Of a DNA stretch of 64,000 nt, positions 42,265-52,946 are shown piece by piece. A program made the translations under genes and the position numbers. This DNA is from Chaetoceros tenuissimus. Taxonomy: Eukaryota; Bacillariophyta; Thalassiosirophyceae; Chaetocerotales; Chaetocerotaceae. The stretch is from NCBI GenBank assembly GCA_021927905.1, contig BLLK01000046.1, positions 1,178,001 through 1,242,000 on the forward strand, given 5' to 3'. The notes below the pieces were generated by a model. It worked only from the letters and a program-made list of their open reading frames with translations. It ran no database searches and was not told the DNA's origin. The stretch's first letter is position 1. The number at the start of each line of letters is the position of its first letter.

Positions 42265-42806
42265 TCAGAAATCAGTTGCTCTTCCTTTACGCTCCCAATC
42301 TCCAAATCTCGTAGGTTCTAAGAATCTTCCTCCTCTTCGTGGTCCACCCCATTCTACTTTCTCCGTTCCTAAACTTATATCTGGTGAGACAAACATTTCC
42401 TCTTGCTCCATTTCATCGTCATCTACGTCTTCTTCTTTCTCAATTCCAGTGATATTTTCTTCTGGTATGACATTCTTTGCTTTGATTTTTTCTATTGATT
42501 CAAAAAGATGTAGATGAACGCAACCAATGAGAAAAGCAAATCAAATAGAATTCTTTTCTAGCAAGCAACTGGACTCAACGGTTGACACTTACCTTCATTT
42601 TCTGCCTTTACCTTTGATACTTCTACATGAAGGGGAGCATTTACTTCCTCTTTGCTGGTGGAAAAGTAATTCTCCTGTACCATTGTGAATGAGGAAGGAT
42701 ATGATGAGCTGAACGTCGTCGTACGTGGCACTGGAGAAGAATGCGAGAATAAAAATTTCGATATTTTGTTTGCAGTTTGAACTTTTTGGATACGGTAAAG
42801 AATCAT
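42265..42806 (-). CDS. SDHAF4: Succinate dehydrogenase assembly factor 4-like (SDHAF4, DUF1674; two exons)
   Basis: SDHAF4 (Sdh8) binds flavinated SdhA in the mitochondrial matrix during complex II assembly. The model is 42806..42593 and 42491..42265, intron 42492-42592 (101 nt), 146 residues. The N-terminus has an Arg/Lys/Ser-rich mitochondrial-type leader. The last ~30 residues carry the family signature GGPRRGG...EPTRFGDWERKGRATDF. The signature exon is only 227 nt and is easily missed because the intron separates it from the start. It converges with the mitochondrial-type gene at 41254, and both may serve the same organelle. Confidence 0.88.
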
Positions 42807-43164
42807 TGTCTCTATAATATGAAGGTCGATGTAATATCTGTGAAAGCACTACGTTTGGTATTATTGTTGTGATAGGAAACAGAAGAAGTGTTCATAGAAT
42901 GAATAGGTTCCTCCTTTTGTCTCTTCGTCTATCTGCTTTCTTGATGATGAATTGATAGTTTTGTAAGTACAATATTCTCAAAAAACAACGGCGATGTAAC
43001 GGCATAGGGCCTGTTCATTATTTATTTCAAAAAATAACGCTATCGCTTGCATAAACAAAGCCAAAGTTTCCAACGAAGTCATAAGTGTTCCCTTTTGTTC
43101 CTGATTTGTATTGAAGAAGAGATCTTTATATAAAAGAATAGGTATATGCATAGTACTTGTAATA
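42807..43164. promoter_or_regulatory. Divergent promoter with TATA box
   Basis: About 360 bases lie between SDHAF4 and the dioxygenase. A TATA box (TATATAAAAG, ~43127-43136) stands ~35 bases upstream of the ATG at 43165, which favours that start over upstream TTG codons. Confidence 0.5.
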
Positions 43165-43923
43165 ATGCTGTCCGCATTTGCTGGCAAAATTTATAAAGCT
43201 AGAATGTTTCGCACTCCTCCAAGAACAAGAAAGAACCAGGTGTTCAAAGTAGATTACAGCTCTAGTCATAAGCTTGTCGACTGTATTGATAGAATATCTA
43301 ATGAAGAGGCACCGTCTGCTGGAAAAATTACCGTTCCGAATACTCAAGGTGGCTCCAAGATATGCCTGGTTCTGAATAACGTTTTATCTGAAAATGAATG
43401 CAGCAGAATTATTGAAAGATCAGAGGATACAGGATACAAACAAGCGTTGGTAAATATTGGCGTAGGCGAGGTGCTTGATTCAGACTATCGGAATTCTGAT
43501 CGCTGTATTATCGATGATGTAGAATTTGCTCAAATTTTATTTGAAAGAATCAAACCCTTCCTACCTACATCTATGCATGGAAATTGGAAGCTATCTGGAT
43601 TGAATGAGAGAATGAGAATACTAAAGTACGGCAAAGGCAATTTCTTTGCTCCCCACAGTGATGGATGTTATTATCCAAATGTGAGGAAGCGCTCCTTTCA
43701 TACTGCCATGATTTATTTGAATGAAGGAGGAGGAGCCGATTTTAGCGGTGGGACAACAAATTTTGTTGCGGGGCATTTTGATGAGAGTAAGAGTGAAGTT
43801 GTTCCCAAGACGGGCAGTGTTTTGGTTTTCGATCACGTCTTGAGACATGAAGGCGCAAAGGTCGATTCAGGAAGAAAGTATGCAATTAGGTCAGACGTAA
43901 TGTATGAGTGTGACGAACATTGA
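43165..43923 (+). CDS. 2-oxoglutarate/Fe(II) dioxygenase (prolyl 4-hydroxylase-like)
   Basis: The product has 252 residues from the first ATG. The codons upstream, which would give a membrane helix (IGICIVLVIML), have no ATG, so an upstream exon may exist. The P4H-type double-stranded beta helix is clear: metal ligands His164 and Asp166 in PHSDG, the distal His in LRHEG, and the 2OG-binding Arg or Lys in RKYAIRSDV. The front half (VLNNVLSENECSRII) is the usual helix of the family. Collagen-type, HIF-type and other proline or lysine hydroxylases share this fold, so the substrate is not set. Confidence 0.82.
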   Translation: MLSAFAGKIYKARMFRTPPRTRKNQVFKVDYSSSHKLVDCIDRISNEEAPSAGKITVPNTQGGSKICLVLNNVLSENECSRIIERSEDTGYKQALVNIGVGEVLDSDYRNSDRCIIDDVEFAQILFERIKPFLPTSMHGNWKLSGLNERMRILKYGKGNFFAPHSDGCYYPNVRKRSFHTAMIYLNEGGGADFSGGTTNFVAGHFDESKSEVVPKTGSVLVFDHVLRHEGAKVDSGRKYAIRSDVMYECDEH

Positions 43924-44000
43924 AATTAGTTACGAGAACCCTGAATAGAAACGAACTAAAACACTCAAAGTAGCTTTAGAAATAATGTATACAAATTATT

Positions 44001-45182
44001 TTAATGCTCATAACCATATGAGTCTACTGAAGAATCAGCAGTGGCTCTTTGTTTATATTGCAAGAGACTCAAGTCGAAGAAGCTTGTAGAACAATCATCT
44101 TGCAAATCAAGGCTATCCCCCTTTGGACCTTCTCTTGAAGAATCGTCATAGGAATTTTCAACGACAGCATCGTCGTCTTCCTCCCCTTTCGTACCTTTGC
44201 GCTGAAATGCGTAAACCATGGCAGCAATGACAATAGTAGCCGATGAAACCATTAATGCAGTCATATAAGTAGGAAGTCCTCCACCAACAGGTTTATCAGC
44301 AGTTTGACCAATGGGCTCGTCTTCAGATTCAGTTGATCCTCCCAAAATTTCGGGATCATTTGGATCTAAATATACTAGTTCAACAATATTTTCATTCACT
44401 TGAAGCAGTTCATCACCGTCCATTGACTTTTCAATTGCAGCGAGTGCATTGTTTTCATAGTCATTTACTTCCAACCGTCTTTCTTCTGACGAAGAAATGA
44501 ATAAACCTAATCTTCCTTCCACAATGCTACACGAAGCTCCACAGAATGAACTAAATTGATCCATTGGCAATGATGTAATTCCAACAACTTTACTATCGAA
44601 ACTAACATCCGCTTCATTGTAACTTTGACATGAAGAAAAGAACCCTGCATCATTTACTACCACATTACTTATAGCAGTGTCAAGGTCCATGATTGGTTCA
44701 TTGACATCTGCATTTTCTTTGTAAATCATTTTGTAAAAGTATTTAATGGTCATTTTCTCGTTCGTTTCTACACCAAAGACATCACCATTCAGTTCACATG
44801 GCTCTACCTTTATTTCTGTGGGAGATTCAGTTATGATTTGATTTCTATCTACTATGGGTTGTTTTGTCGCGACGAACGTTGGCTCACTCGTCGGGCTTTG
44901 AGTTGAAATTGATGGAGTGAATGACGGGCCATGTGAAGGACTCTCTGTTGATATCGTTGGCAATTTTGTTGGACTTTTTGTGGGCATGGATGACGGCTTT
45001 TGCGATGGAAATGATGATGGTACATCTGTTGGCGAATTGGTCAATAGAATACTTGATCTATCATCATCATCAAATTTTAACACATCGTCATCCCAGAAAT
45101 GTGTTGCATCCACAGAAGCTGATAAAAATAACCAGAGGCATGTGTAAAGATTTAAATTATAATTGCCCCTCCTCGTTTTCAT
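44001..45182 (-). CDS. SPT/PS-rich single-pass membrane protein
   Basis: The product has 393 residues. Residues 1-27 are a signal peptide (LYTCLWLFLSASVDA). Residues ~48-110 are a Ser/Pro/Thr array with SPTDVPS, PSQKPS and SPTKLPT units, a type of low-complexity stalk common in diatom surface proteins. A central Cys-containing domain of ~170 residues follows, with an EERRLEV basic site. Then come one transmembrane helix (YMTALMVSSATIVIAAMVYAF) and a short acidic cytosolic tail with several Tyr/Ser. A cell-surface or silica-deposition-vesicle location is possible. No known enzyme domain is seen. Confidence 0.75.
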   Translation of the reverse strand: MKTRRGNYNLNLYTCLWLFLSASVDATHFWDDDVLKFDDDDRSSILLTNSPTDVPSSFPSQKPSSMPTKSPTKLPTISTESPSHGPSFTPSISTQSPTSEPTFVATKQPIVDRNQIITESPTEIKVEPCELNGDVFGVETNEKMTIKYFYKMIYKENADVNEPIMDLDTAISNVVVNDAGFFSSCQSYNEADVSFDSKVVGITSLPMDQFSSFCGASCSIVEGRLGLFISSSEERRLEVNDYENNALAAIEKSMDGDELLQVNENIVELVYLDPNDPEILGGSTESEDEPIGQTADKPVGGGLPTYMTALMVSSATIVIAAMVYAFQRKGTKGEEDDDAVVENSYDDSSREGPKGDSLDLQDDCSTSFFDLSLLQYKQRATADSSVDSYGYEH

Positions 45183-45528
45183 TCTTCAAAGCTCTAGAAT
45201 CTTGATGTATTTGTTGATTTGTCAGTCAATTGGATACTTCTATTTTGCATTTATTGCATAGTATTGGACGAAGAAGTGATGTAAAATCTCAATTTAAAAT
45301 TTTCATTCTTGGCACAGACAGAAATCATGTGCCAAACAAGACTGTCTCATCCAATACATAAATGAGCTAAACGTGTTATGAACTACCAAGTCAACAATGA
45401 TAAAGAAACATGGATGAGAGATCGAGCTTCTATTCTTCTTTTATCTATTTTACACATCATCACATTCATCACTTCTTGCCCAACTCATCACTTGAACAAT
45501 AAATTTCCTACTCTAAAAGTCTATCACC
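45183..45528. promoter_or_regulatory. Divergent promoter region
   Basis: About 350 bases lie between the SPT/PS-rich gene and RAD2. A short direct repeat GGCACA/GTGCCA-type pair around 45313-45335 is the only structure seen. No gene. Confidence 0.4.
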
Positions 45529-48500
45529 ATGGGAGTAAAGGGGCTATGGCAGCTTCTTTTACCAACAGGTCGAAGAATCAGTGTTGAAACCTTACAAGGC
45601 AAACGCCTTGCGGTTGATGCTTCCATTTGGCTCACACAATTTCTCAAAGCGAATCGCGATCCTGAAACTGGAGCAGTGAGAGCTAATGCTCATATTATCG
45701 GTTTCCTACGAAGGATATGTCGATTACTTTATCATGGAATACGACCAGTGTTTGTGTTTGATGGGGCTACTCCAGAGATCAAGCTTCGTGAGATTCGTGC
45801 TCGTAGAGAAAGAAGAGAAAGGCTTCAGTCTTTCAAGGGAGATAATGACAATGAAGGAGTCAAACGTCTAGCAAGAAGGATTTTAGTAGCTCAGTTGAAA
45901 AAACAAAAGGAGCTAGAGAAGGCAGAGGGTAAATTAGACAATGGAAAGTCAGTGAAAGATCCAATGAAAGTGCTCAAAAATATGCATAAAAAGAATCTAA
46001 AGAGCACAGGTGCATTTTCGTCCGGTTTCAACCTTCCAGGGGAAGAGGAGGATGGCAATGCCAGTGAAGATGATGTTCAACAAAGTATAGAAATTGAAGA
46101 AGATGACAAAGATGATGAAGAGGACGACGAAATTGATCATGATGTTTTGCTAGTTCCTAGTCCAGATAAAAAAGATGATGTTCTAGAACTTTCAGACTCG
46201 GAAGATTATTTGCAATCTTTGACAAAAGAACAACAACAGACCAATAATGACTGGGACAACGCCATTGCAGCAGCTGAAAGTGATAGCGAGGAAAGCAATG
46301 AATCAATTGAACTTCAAGATGGAGAAAATTTGGATGTCGAAGCTCTTCAGAGTCTTCCTACAAAAACTAGAGTTGATGTCATTGAGAAAGCTAGAAGACA
46401 ACAACGTATGAATAGTAGAAAAGAATTCATGTCTGTGGCTGCGAATCCTGATTCATATTCACAATGTCAACTGCGGAACTTCCTCAAGTCTGCCAACCTA
46501 AACAAAACTGTACATAAACTTGGTAAAATAGTTGCGATGAAAGGAGAAGATGGACAAGAAGGAGAGAGAATTGCATCGGATGGAACAAGACGCTTTATAT
46601 TCAAAAAGGACGAAGAAAGTGATGATGATGAAATGATTGTCAGACAACAGAGAAAATATAATGAGCAAAAGAGAAAAGCAAATGCTGCTCACGAAGAAAG
46701 AGTCCAAAATAAGAGTTCACCAAGAAAGCGTTTACGACAAGCTTCACATAGGAACAACGATAGTGATGATGATTCCATTTTATATGAAGGACCAAAAGTG
46801 AAAAATGTCGATTTATTTGATGATGATTCAGACAGTGATGGTGGTGGTTTCATTGTACAAGTTCCCGAGCAATCTAATACCCGGATAGGAACTAATAGAC
46901 ATTTCACAATTGCATCCAGCGACGAATCTGACTGTGATAGTGGTAAAGCCGGTTTCATTATGCAACCACAGCAAGAGGAAAATTATAGAAAAGAAATATC
47001 AAAACTTCAAACTCAAGCCAAGGCGACAACAACAGAAACAATTGACTTGGCTTCTAGTGATGATGAGAGCCCTGAAGAAAATGCAGGTCGATTTTTATCA
47101 AAGTTGTCACGAGAGGACCATACTTCAAATCGCGACCCTATAACTCTTGAATCTAGCAGCGACGATGATGAAGGAGGCGGCTTCATTCAGAAAGAAGAGG
47201 CGGAGGATGCTGAAGAAGAGGGTGGCGGTTTCATTCAAGAGTCTGAGACACTTTCGAATCCGAACATAGATTTCACTACTAAAAATTCTCCCATCCATAT
47301 TGCATCGATCGAAGAAGAAGAAGGCGGAGGCTTTATTCAAGCTGAAGATACAAACAATATCGATGATACCGTCAAAGCTATAGAACAGATTATTTCATCT
47401 AACCAAGAAGTACATAGGAAAGACGGGTTGTCATTTGTCGGAGAGACAGAGATAACTAGCAGTGAGCTCAGAAATCAGTCAACCATTGAGAGTGCGGCCA
47501 ATCCCAAATCAAGTATTGCATTAAGTGATGAAGGTGATTCGGATGACGAAGATGACATTGACTGGGAAGATGGTGATGACGATGACAAGCAGATGGACAA
47601 TTTAGAGGAGACTGATAGTAACATATGCATCAAAACACCAGCAGATGTCCCTTCTGCAGAAGAAAAGACAAGTGTGGAATATCCCGATGATATTTCAATT
47701 GAAGTTGCTTCTGAAGAATTGACAGAGTCGAAACATAGCCATAATGATATCAAGGAAGATAGTGACAGTGATGTAATTTGGGAAGACGGAAACGACTTTA
47801 GTAGTAAAGCAAAAGAAGATGCAAATGCAGTAGCTTTGAAGAATGCACAAGCAACAGCAAGCCATTTGACAGATTGGGCTGGTAGGGCGGTTCAAAGAGC
47901 TATCAAGGCCCATCTTGCGGAAACAGATAATCAGCATCAATCAGAAGACAGTCCCAGTGATGATAGTGATAATGATAACGAAGATGAAGATAATGACGGT
48001 GATGAAATACTTCAAATAAATAATGGTCCAAACAAAACACCAGAGGAAATAAAGTCAAAGATTTCAAATGAGGATAAAAAGGATGAAATGAAATCAACCG
48101 ACATTGAGACTGTTGAAGAACCAAGTACAGAGGCATTTATGAACACCAGCTTAGAAGCATTGCAAGAAGAAGATGCCATGATGAGAGAAGAAGAAAATAG
48201 AAGAGAAAGAGACATGGATCAAGTTACTGACGAGATGATCGAAGAGGTGATGCAATTACTTCAGCTTTTTGGCATACCCTATCTTCGAGCACCAGCTGAA
48301 GCGGAAGCCCAAGCTGCTGAATTAGAAAAATTGGGATTGGTAGATGGGGTCGTAACAGAAGGTAAGATTGTTCTCCTGCTCTTACTACTTCTTGTTGTTT
48401 TGCAGATCCAACATGCCATGATAATTACAGATAGTGATGCTATTGTATTTGGCAGTAGAAATGTCTACAGAAATATTTTCGAGGATAAAAAGTATGTGGA

Positions 48501-49113
48501 AGTTTACATGTCTTCCGACTCAGAATCCATCGGACTTGGATTAAACGAGAAAATTGCTTTGGCAATGTTATTAGGCGGAGACTATACAGAAGGAGTAAAG
48601 GGTGTGGGTATAGTCAATGCCATGGAAGTTTTAAAAGCCTTCCCTGTCTCCACCTCTGTCGAAGAAGGTTTGAAGGAATTTCGAAAATGGCTCGACGGTT
48701 TTGAATTGGAGGATAAGGAAGATGAAAACCCAGCGATTGCAGAATTTAAGAGAAAGCATAGAACTGCCAGATCAAGATGGGTTGTACCAAGAGAGTTCCC
48801 AGCGAAGCCAGTGCTACAAGCATATTCAAATCCTGTAGTGGATAGTTCAAAGGATGCATTCTCATGGGGATTACCTGATCTTGAGGCATTACAAGTATTT
48901 TGCCACAAAAAGATGGGTTGGGAAAAGAGCGAAACGGATCACGCTATTGTACCAGTGTTGAATGAAATGAAGAAAGGACAGAGACAGACTCGTCTAGATG
49001 GATATTTCGTGATGAAAGCAGAAGATAATATCAAGTTCGCTGATATTAAATCAAAACGTCTTCGAGAGGTATGGAATCTCAAGAAAGACTCGAATAAAGA
49101 TGAGAAGCATTAA
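45529..49113 (+). CDS. RAD2/XPG-family structure-specific endonuclease
   Basis: XPG/Rad2 makes the 3' incision in nucleotide-excision repair and contacts TFIIH. A 69-nt intron (48362-48430) has no stop in frame; with it removed the product has 1,171 residues. The N-region starts MGVKGLWQLL, with D30 in LAVDAS and VFDG near 80. A long acidic spacer (~residues 180-880) follows. The I-region has AEAEAQAAEL, then TE-DSDAIVFG joined across the intron, and LLGGDYTEGVKGVG with the helix-two-turn-helix. The tail holds a QTRLDGYF motif, which resembles a PIP-box (PCNA-binding) sequence. The length and spacer fit XPG/Rad2, and not FEN1 or EXO1. The spacer repeats an acidic-(G)GGFI motif. Confidence 0.9.
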   Translation: MGVKGLWQLLLPTGRRISVETLQGKRLAVDASIWLTQFLKANRDPETGAVRANAHIIGFLRRICRLLYHGIRPVFVFDGATPEIKLREIRARRERRERLQSFKGDNDNEGVKRLARRILVAQLKKQKELEKAEGKLDNGKSVKDPMKVLKNMHKKNLKSTGAFSSGFNLPGEEEDGNASEDDVQQSIEIEEDDKDDEEDDEIDHDVLLVPSPDKKDDVLELSDSEDYLQSLTKEQQQTNNDWDNAIAAAESDSEESNESIELQDGENLDVEALQSLPTKTRVDVIEKARRQQRMNSRKEFMSVAANPDSYSQCQLRNFLKSANLNKTVHKLGKIVAMKGEDGQEGERIASDGTRRFIFKKDEESDDDEMIVRQQRKYNEQKRKANAAHEERVQNKSSPRKRLRQASHRNNDSDDDSILYEGPKVKNVDLFDDDSDSDGGGFIVQVPEQSNTRIGTNRHFTIASSDESDCDSGKAGFIMQPQQEENYRKEISKLQTQAKATTTETIDLASSDDESPEENAGRFLSKLSREDHTSNRDPITLESSSDDDEGGGFIQKEEAEDAEEEGGGFIQESETLSNPNIDFTTKNSPIHIASIEEEEGGGFIQAEDTNNIDDTVKAIEQIISSNQEVHRKDGLSFVGETEITSSELRNQSTIESAANPKSSIALSDEGDSDDEDDIDWEDGDDDDKQMDNLEETDSNICIKTPADVPSAEEKTSVEYPDDISIEVASEELTESKHSHNDIKEDSDSDVIWEDGNDFSSKAKEDANAVALKNAQATASHLTDWAGRAVQRAIKAHLAETDNQHQSEDSPSDDSDNDNEDEDNDGDEILQINNGPNKTPEEIKSKISNEDKKDEMKSTDIETVEEPSTEAFMNTSLEALQEEDAMMREEENRRERDMDQVTDEMIEEVMQLLQLFGIPYLRAPAEAEAQAAELEKLGLVDGVVTEGKIVLLLLLLLVVLQIQHAMIITDSDAIVFGSRNVYRNIFEDKKYVEVYMSSDSESIGLGLNEKIALAMLLGGDYTEGVKGVGIVNAMEVLKAFPVSTSVEEGLKEFRKWLDGFELEDKEDENPAIAEFKRKHRTARSRWVVPREFPAKPVLQAYSNPVVDSSKDAFSWGLPDLEALQVFCHKKMGWEKSETDHAIVPVLNEMKKGQRQTRLDGYFVMKAEDNIKFADIKSKRLREVWNLKKDSNKDEKH

Positions 49114-49181
49114 AAGTCGTTTCCATTGGATTATGAACTATTGTTATTTTACATAAAGTAATCTTTGTTGTAATTTTCTCT

Positions 49182-50433
49182 TTATACGAGACCTTCATGT
49201 ACCAACATGTAGTCTTTCTGTGGCTCAATGTCGTCATAGTATCTGTTGAGAACCTGGACTAGATGCTGAGCCTTTGGATCATTAGTCCAAGGTTCTGCAG
49301 CGTACTTGATTCTGAGTTCATCAATTACCTCAAGCATTCTAATGAACATGTTAGCAGTGAAGATGTAGTTACTAGGAATAACGGTATCCGTTGGTCTGTT
49401 GCCCTGGTGGAGGTCTTTTCTTTCATAGACCTTAGTGGCAACACATTCCCGAATACTTGCTTCTACCATTGGTACATTGTTAGAAGTTTCAAGCGCTGTA
49501 CTCAATCTGTAGAAATCTCCATCGGCGTCGGTCTTGTAAAGATTATCGAAATCAATGATTGTAACAGGGGTACATTCAATCTTGTTATCAGTACACAAAG
49601 GATTGGTCGCATTCAAGTTTCGGCTGAAACCTCCACTCATCCAGAAATCAATCTGATATGCCCAATTATTCATTTCATAACCAAAGTTTGCGTTACGCCA
49701 TTGTAACCAGTTTAGGATTGCAGGTCTATCAGTGTATGTAAAAGGCACTCTGACATAACTGGAAGCCCAGTCAGCTGCGTAGTCAAGCTCATATCTCATG
49801 TTGTGGTAAGAAGGGATCGCCCATCTTGGGTTACGGACCAAAAGAATAACCTGATCAATAGTATCACCCCAAGACCAGGTTCCCTCTTTGTGTGGAAAAC
49901 TTGTCTTGACCATGAGTGGATCAAAATTGAGCTTTTCAGAGAAACTAAGAAGATAAAAACGATGTTAGAACAAGTAAGAAGAAGAGAGGAGTACGAAAAT
50001 TACAGCACTTACTTCCAATCATCTGCGACCTCACTGTTGGTCAAAGCCTTTACAAGAGTCCAGGTGAAACGCTTTCCAGATCCAGGGTAGGAAGTAAGCC
50101 TAACATAGATTAGAGATAAGATAAGTGAGTCAGTTTGGTCATTTCCACGGAGTTATTTCAAATGCACATGTAATATGGAATGAATTCAACTTACAATGTT
50201 TTGGTCGAAGCTTCTGGAGATGGATTTCCATCTGCTGTTGGAGATCCAATATCACATGCACCAGAAATAGGGTCTATGGTAGTGAGCAACTCTCTCTCCA
50301 TCACATTCTTGTACCAACTGTAACCCATAGAATCGGCTTGCATGTTGAGCTGAACCATGAAAATGTATGCTGCCAAAAGCCCACATCCCCAACGCGCCTT
50401 CTTTGTGCTAAAGATCTGCTTGATTGATGTCAT
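49182..50433 (-). CDS. Sulfotransferase-like type II membrane protein (three exons)
   Basis: The model is 50433..50195, 50099..50013 and 49944..49182, with introns of 95 nt (50100-50194) and 68 nt (49945-50012), 362 residues. One hydrophobic helix near residues 15-33 gives a Golgi type II topology. The PAPS 5'-phosphosulfate loop is TSYPGSGKRFTW and crosses the first splice. The second block is KTSFPHKEGTW, followed by DQVILLVRNPRWAIPSY, the 3'-phosphate (PSB-like) site. This is the sulfotransferase fold; a carbohydrate or tyrosine acceptor is not resolved. Confidence 0.78.
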
Positions 50434-50888
50434 TGTTTTTCTTTCAGATTGACAATATCTCTTGAAGCAGATGATTCTAAAAGTGATATATTATATGTTT
50501 TTGTGATACTTTGGTTTGATGCGTTCTTCCTTGTGTTGCATTAGTGCAGACTGCCTCGGAAAATAATTCGTGATTCGTACTAAGTACTATGTCTCATTTT
50601 ATGCCTCGTCTTCCGTGTTATTGCAGTCTTTTGTCCTAGTCAGTCCCTTGCGGATAGACCGAAAGGTTTTTTCCACGGTTTTTAGCCAATTGCACGGTCT
50701 TTTCACGGATAGATATGACCCCACAAGATTTTGTTTTTGAAAAAATGAAGAGCTGATTTTGTATTTTTGAAAATACAATAGTTTTTACTTTTCTAAGCAC
50801 ATTTGAGAAATTGATATAAAATTATATCAAATTTGAACAAATATCGATTTCATTCCCTCATTTTCTAAAATCTTTTGCATGAACGTTT
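50434..50888. other. Intergenic with two AT-rich hairpins
   Basis: About 455 bases lie between two minus-strand genes. GTATTTT-TG-AAAATAC (50761-50776) and TTGATATAA-AA-TTATATCAA (50811-50830) are perfect hairpins just downstream of the receptor-like gene's stop. Confidence 0.55.
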
Positions 50889-52415
50889 TCAAAATTTTGG
50901 TACCTTGACACCTTTGTACACATTGCATTCTGCCTGTTCATCTTCTTCAAAGCCATCTCCTGATAAATGAAAGCAGTTCGAGATACGGTCATCTCCTTCT
51001 AACGTGATTGATACTCTTTCGTTTGATGAAATGTGCACACAATGAGATTCTACAATGTCATTCATTTCCTCATTGTTGGATTCGCATTCTTCCACCTCGG
51101 ACCTAATCCCATCATTCAAAAATACATTTCCCACATTTGACTTTGGACCTCTATCAGATGCAAAGTTATCAACATTTGAACTCTCAGAAATTATCAAATT
51201 GGAATCCCCACCATGTTTGAATACTAGCCAAAATGCCATTCCCCAAGAAAGATTTGGATACTTGTGTTTCAGCACCCGAGCATCTGGTCGATTGAATATA
51301 AGTATGTTAAAAAGACCTTGGACTGGGACACAAAATTGAACCCAATAGTATTGTATCTTGTGAGGTTGTTTGTTTGAAAATATTTGCAAAACAAGGATTG
51401 CGTACAAGATATATGAAACGAAGAAGGCTAGACTGTAGGATACAAGTTGAAATATCATTTCTCTCCTATAGGAGTTTGGAGGAAGTTGGTGCCTTGACGA
51501 CCCATTTCTCAGTGCTTGTGGTTCCAGAGTTGATGATTGAGTCTAAAAAGAGATGGTATTCATGTGAGAAAACAATTGGGCCTGAAAATACACATTTTGC
51601 CATGGACTTACGTTATTATCAAGAGATCTCGTCCCTACCGCATGGATTGTATGGTTACTTCTTGGCGGTAAAACACGCTCACGCCGTAATATTTTACATA
51701 AAAGAAACGAAAGGACCGTTATGATGATAGCCAAGCTTAAAAATGGGATGATGACTGCAGTAACAACGTTTAGTAGAAGAGCAGGCATCATATTCGCATC
51801 ACACTCTATAACATCCATAAACCTACAGTTGGTAGGAGTGGCTGCATATGTGCAAAGAGTGCCACTTGTTGCACTATTTATTGCATTCATGACCAAGGCA
51901 TATGCGTTGACGATAACAATAAACCCAAGTATGAAAAAGTGGGCTTTCATTTCCACTTTGCGAAATATTTCATCTTCTGACATGTTCCTATGCAGTTTAC
52001 AAAAGTAATAGAATGCTAGCAAAGGAGAATACAGGAGAACTCCTGTAGCTCCGACTCCTAGTATTAACCCAGAAAATGTACAGAAAGGTTGACTGCCCAG
52101 ACTCCAATGCGAATGATTCGTAGCAACTGCAAATGGTCCAACAAGGCTTCCGAAAGATTGTAACATGTCTGATACACTAATGGAGAAAATAATTCTTTTG
52201 TATGCAGAGTTCTGAAGAGTCCTCGTTCGTCGAAGCTGGTCTGTGGCCCTTGATCTATTCGTGCTACTAGTACCACTACCTGTTCCACTGCTAGCCTTGT
52301 TGTGCAACAACGTTGTTCGTAGAATCACAACCACAAGGGCTGTTGATGCTATGAATGAACTCGAAGCCGCAGTGAGCTGCAGTGAAGAACCTATCACCCA
52401 TCGTGGATCGTGCAT
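50889..52415 (-). CDS. Seven-transmembrane receptor-like protein 2 (two exons)
   Basis: The model is 52415..51612 and 51542..50889 with a 69-nt GT-AG intron (51543-51611), 485 residues. Five helices lie before the intron (for example SSFIASTALVVVILRTTLL, LILGVGATGVLLYSPLLAFYYF, AVIIPFLSLAIIITVLSFLL) and two after it (FQLVSYSLAFFVSYILYAI, FCVPVQGLFNILIF). The intron falls in the third inner loop, which is Ser/Gln-rich. The helix order matches the gene at 38110, and both end with an acidic tail. GPCR-like by shape only; no ligand or G-protein motif is certain. Confidence 0.72.
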
Positions 52416-52946
52416 TGGGATCTTTCTAAAGAGTTACTTGTACAATTATGTGAGATCTAATGGAGGGAAATGAAGTTTGTTCATGTACCTAGTAGGCTTC
52501 TCCAACCGTAGCAGGCTGATGGAGAGTTCAAGAGTTAAAGTAGTGAAACGGAACGCGGTCCTGGATTGCGGAGAAGTGAGAAACGAATAAGTGAATCGAA
52601 GCTTCGCGGGGGAGCAAATGAAAAAGGAAAACTTTATTCTAGTTTAGTGTAATTTCGGAGTTTCTTCTTCCCGTATACGACAAATGCTCAGATTTGAAAG
52701 CTGATGACGTACTTAGTACGTACTACGTACCTACTATCATCCTTCTTCCCACTCTAGAGACAAGCAAGAGAGAAAAGTGACCATCTAAACCTCCGCGTGC
52801 TCCGTAACAGTTTGTGCAAACAAAATGAATGTGATACATACATACAACTTGAACAGAATATTTCTCTGTTCTGCATATATTTACTGAATGTTACGAGAAA
52901 TACTTGATAGAATCATATCATGACCTGATCATCAGCTTTGTCAACC
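52416..52946. promoter_or_regulatory. Divergent promoter with ACGTAC palindrome
   Basis: About 530 bases lie between receptor-like gene 2 and the OB-fold gene. TGACGT overlaps a perfect inverted repeat ACGTAC-TTA-GTACGT (52707-52721), followed by another ACGTAC. It lies ~225 bases before the plus-strand ATG. Confidence 0.5.
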
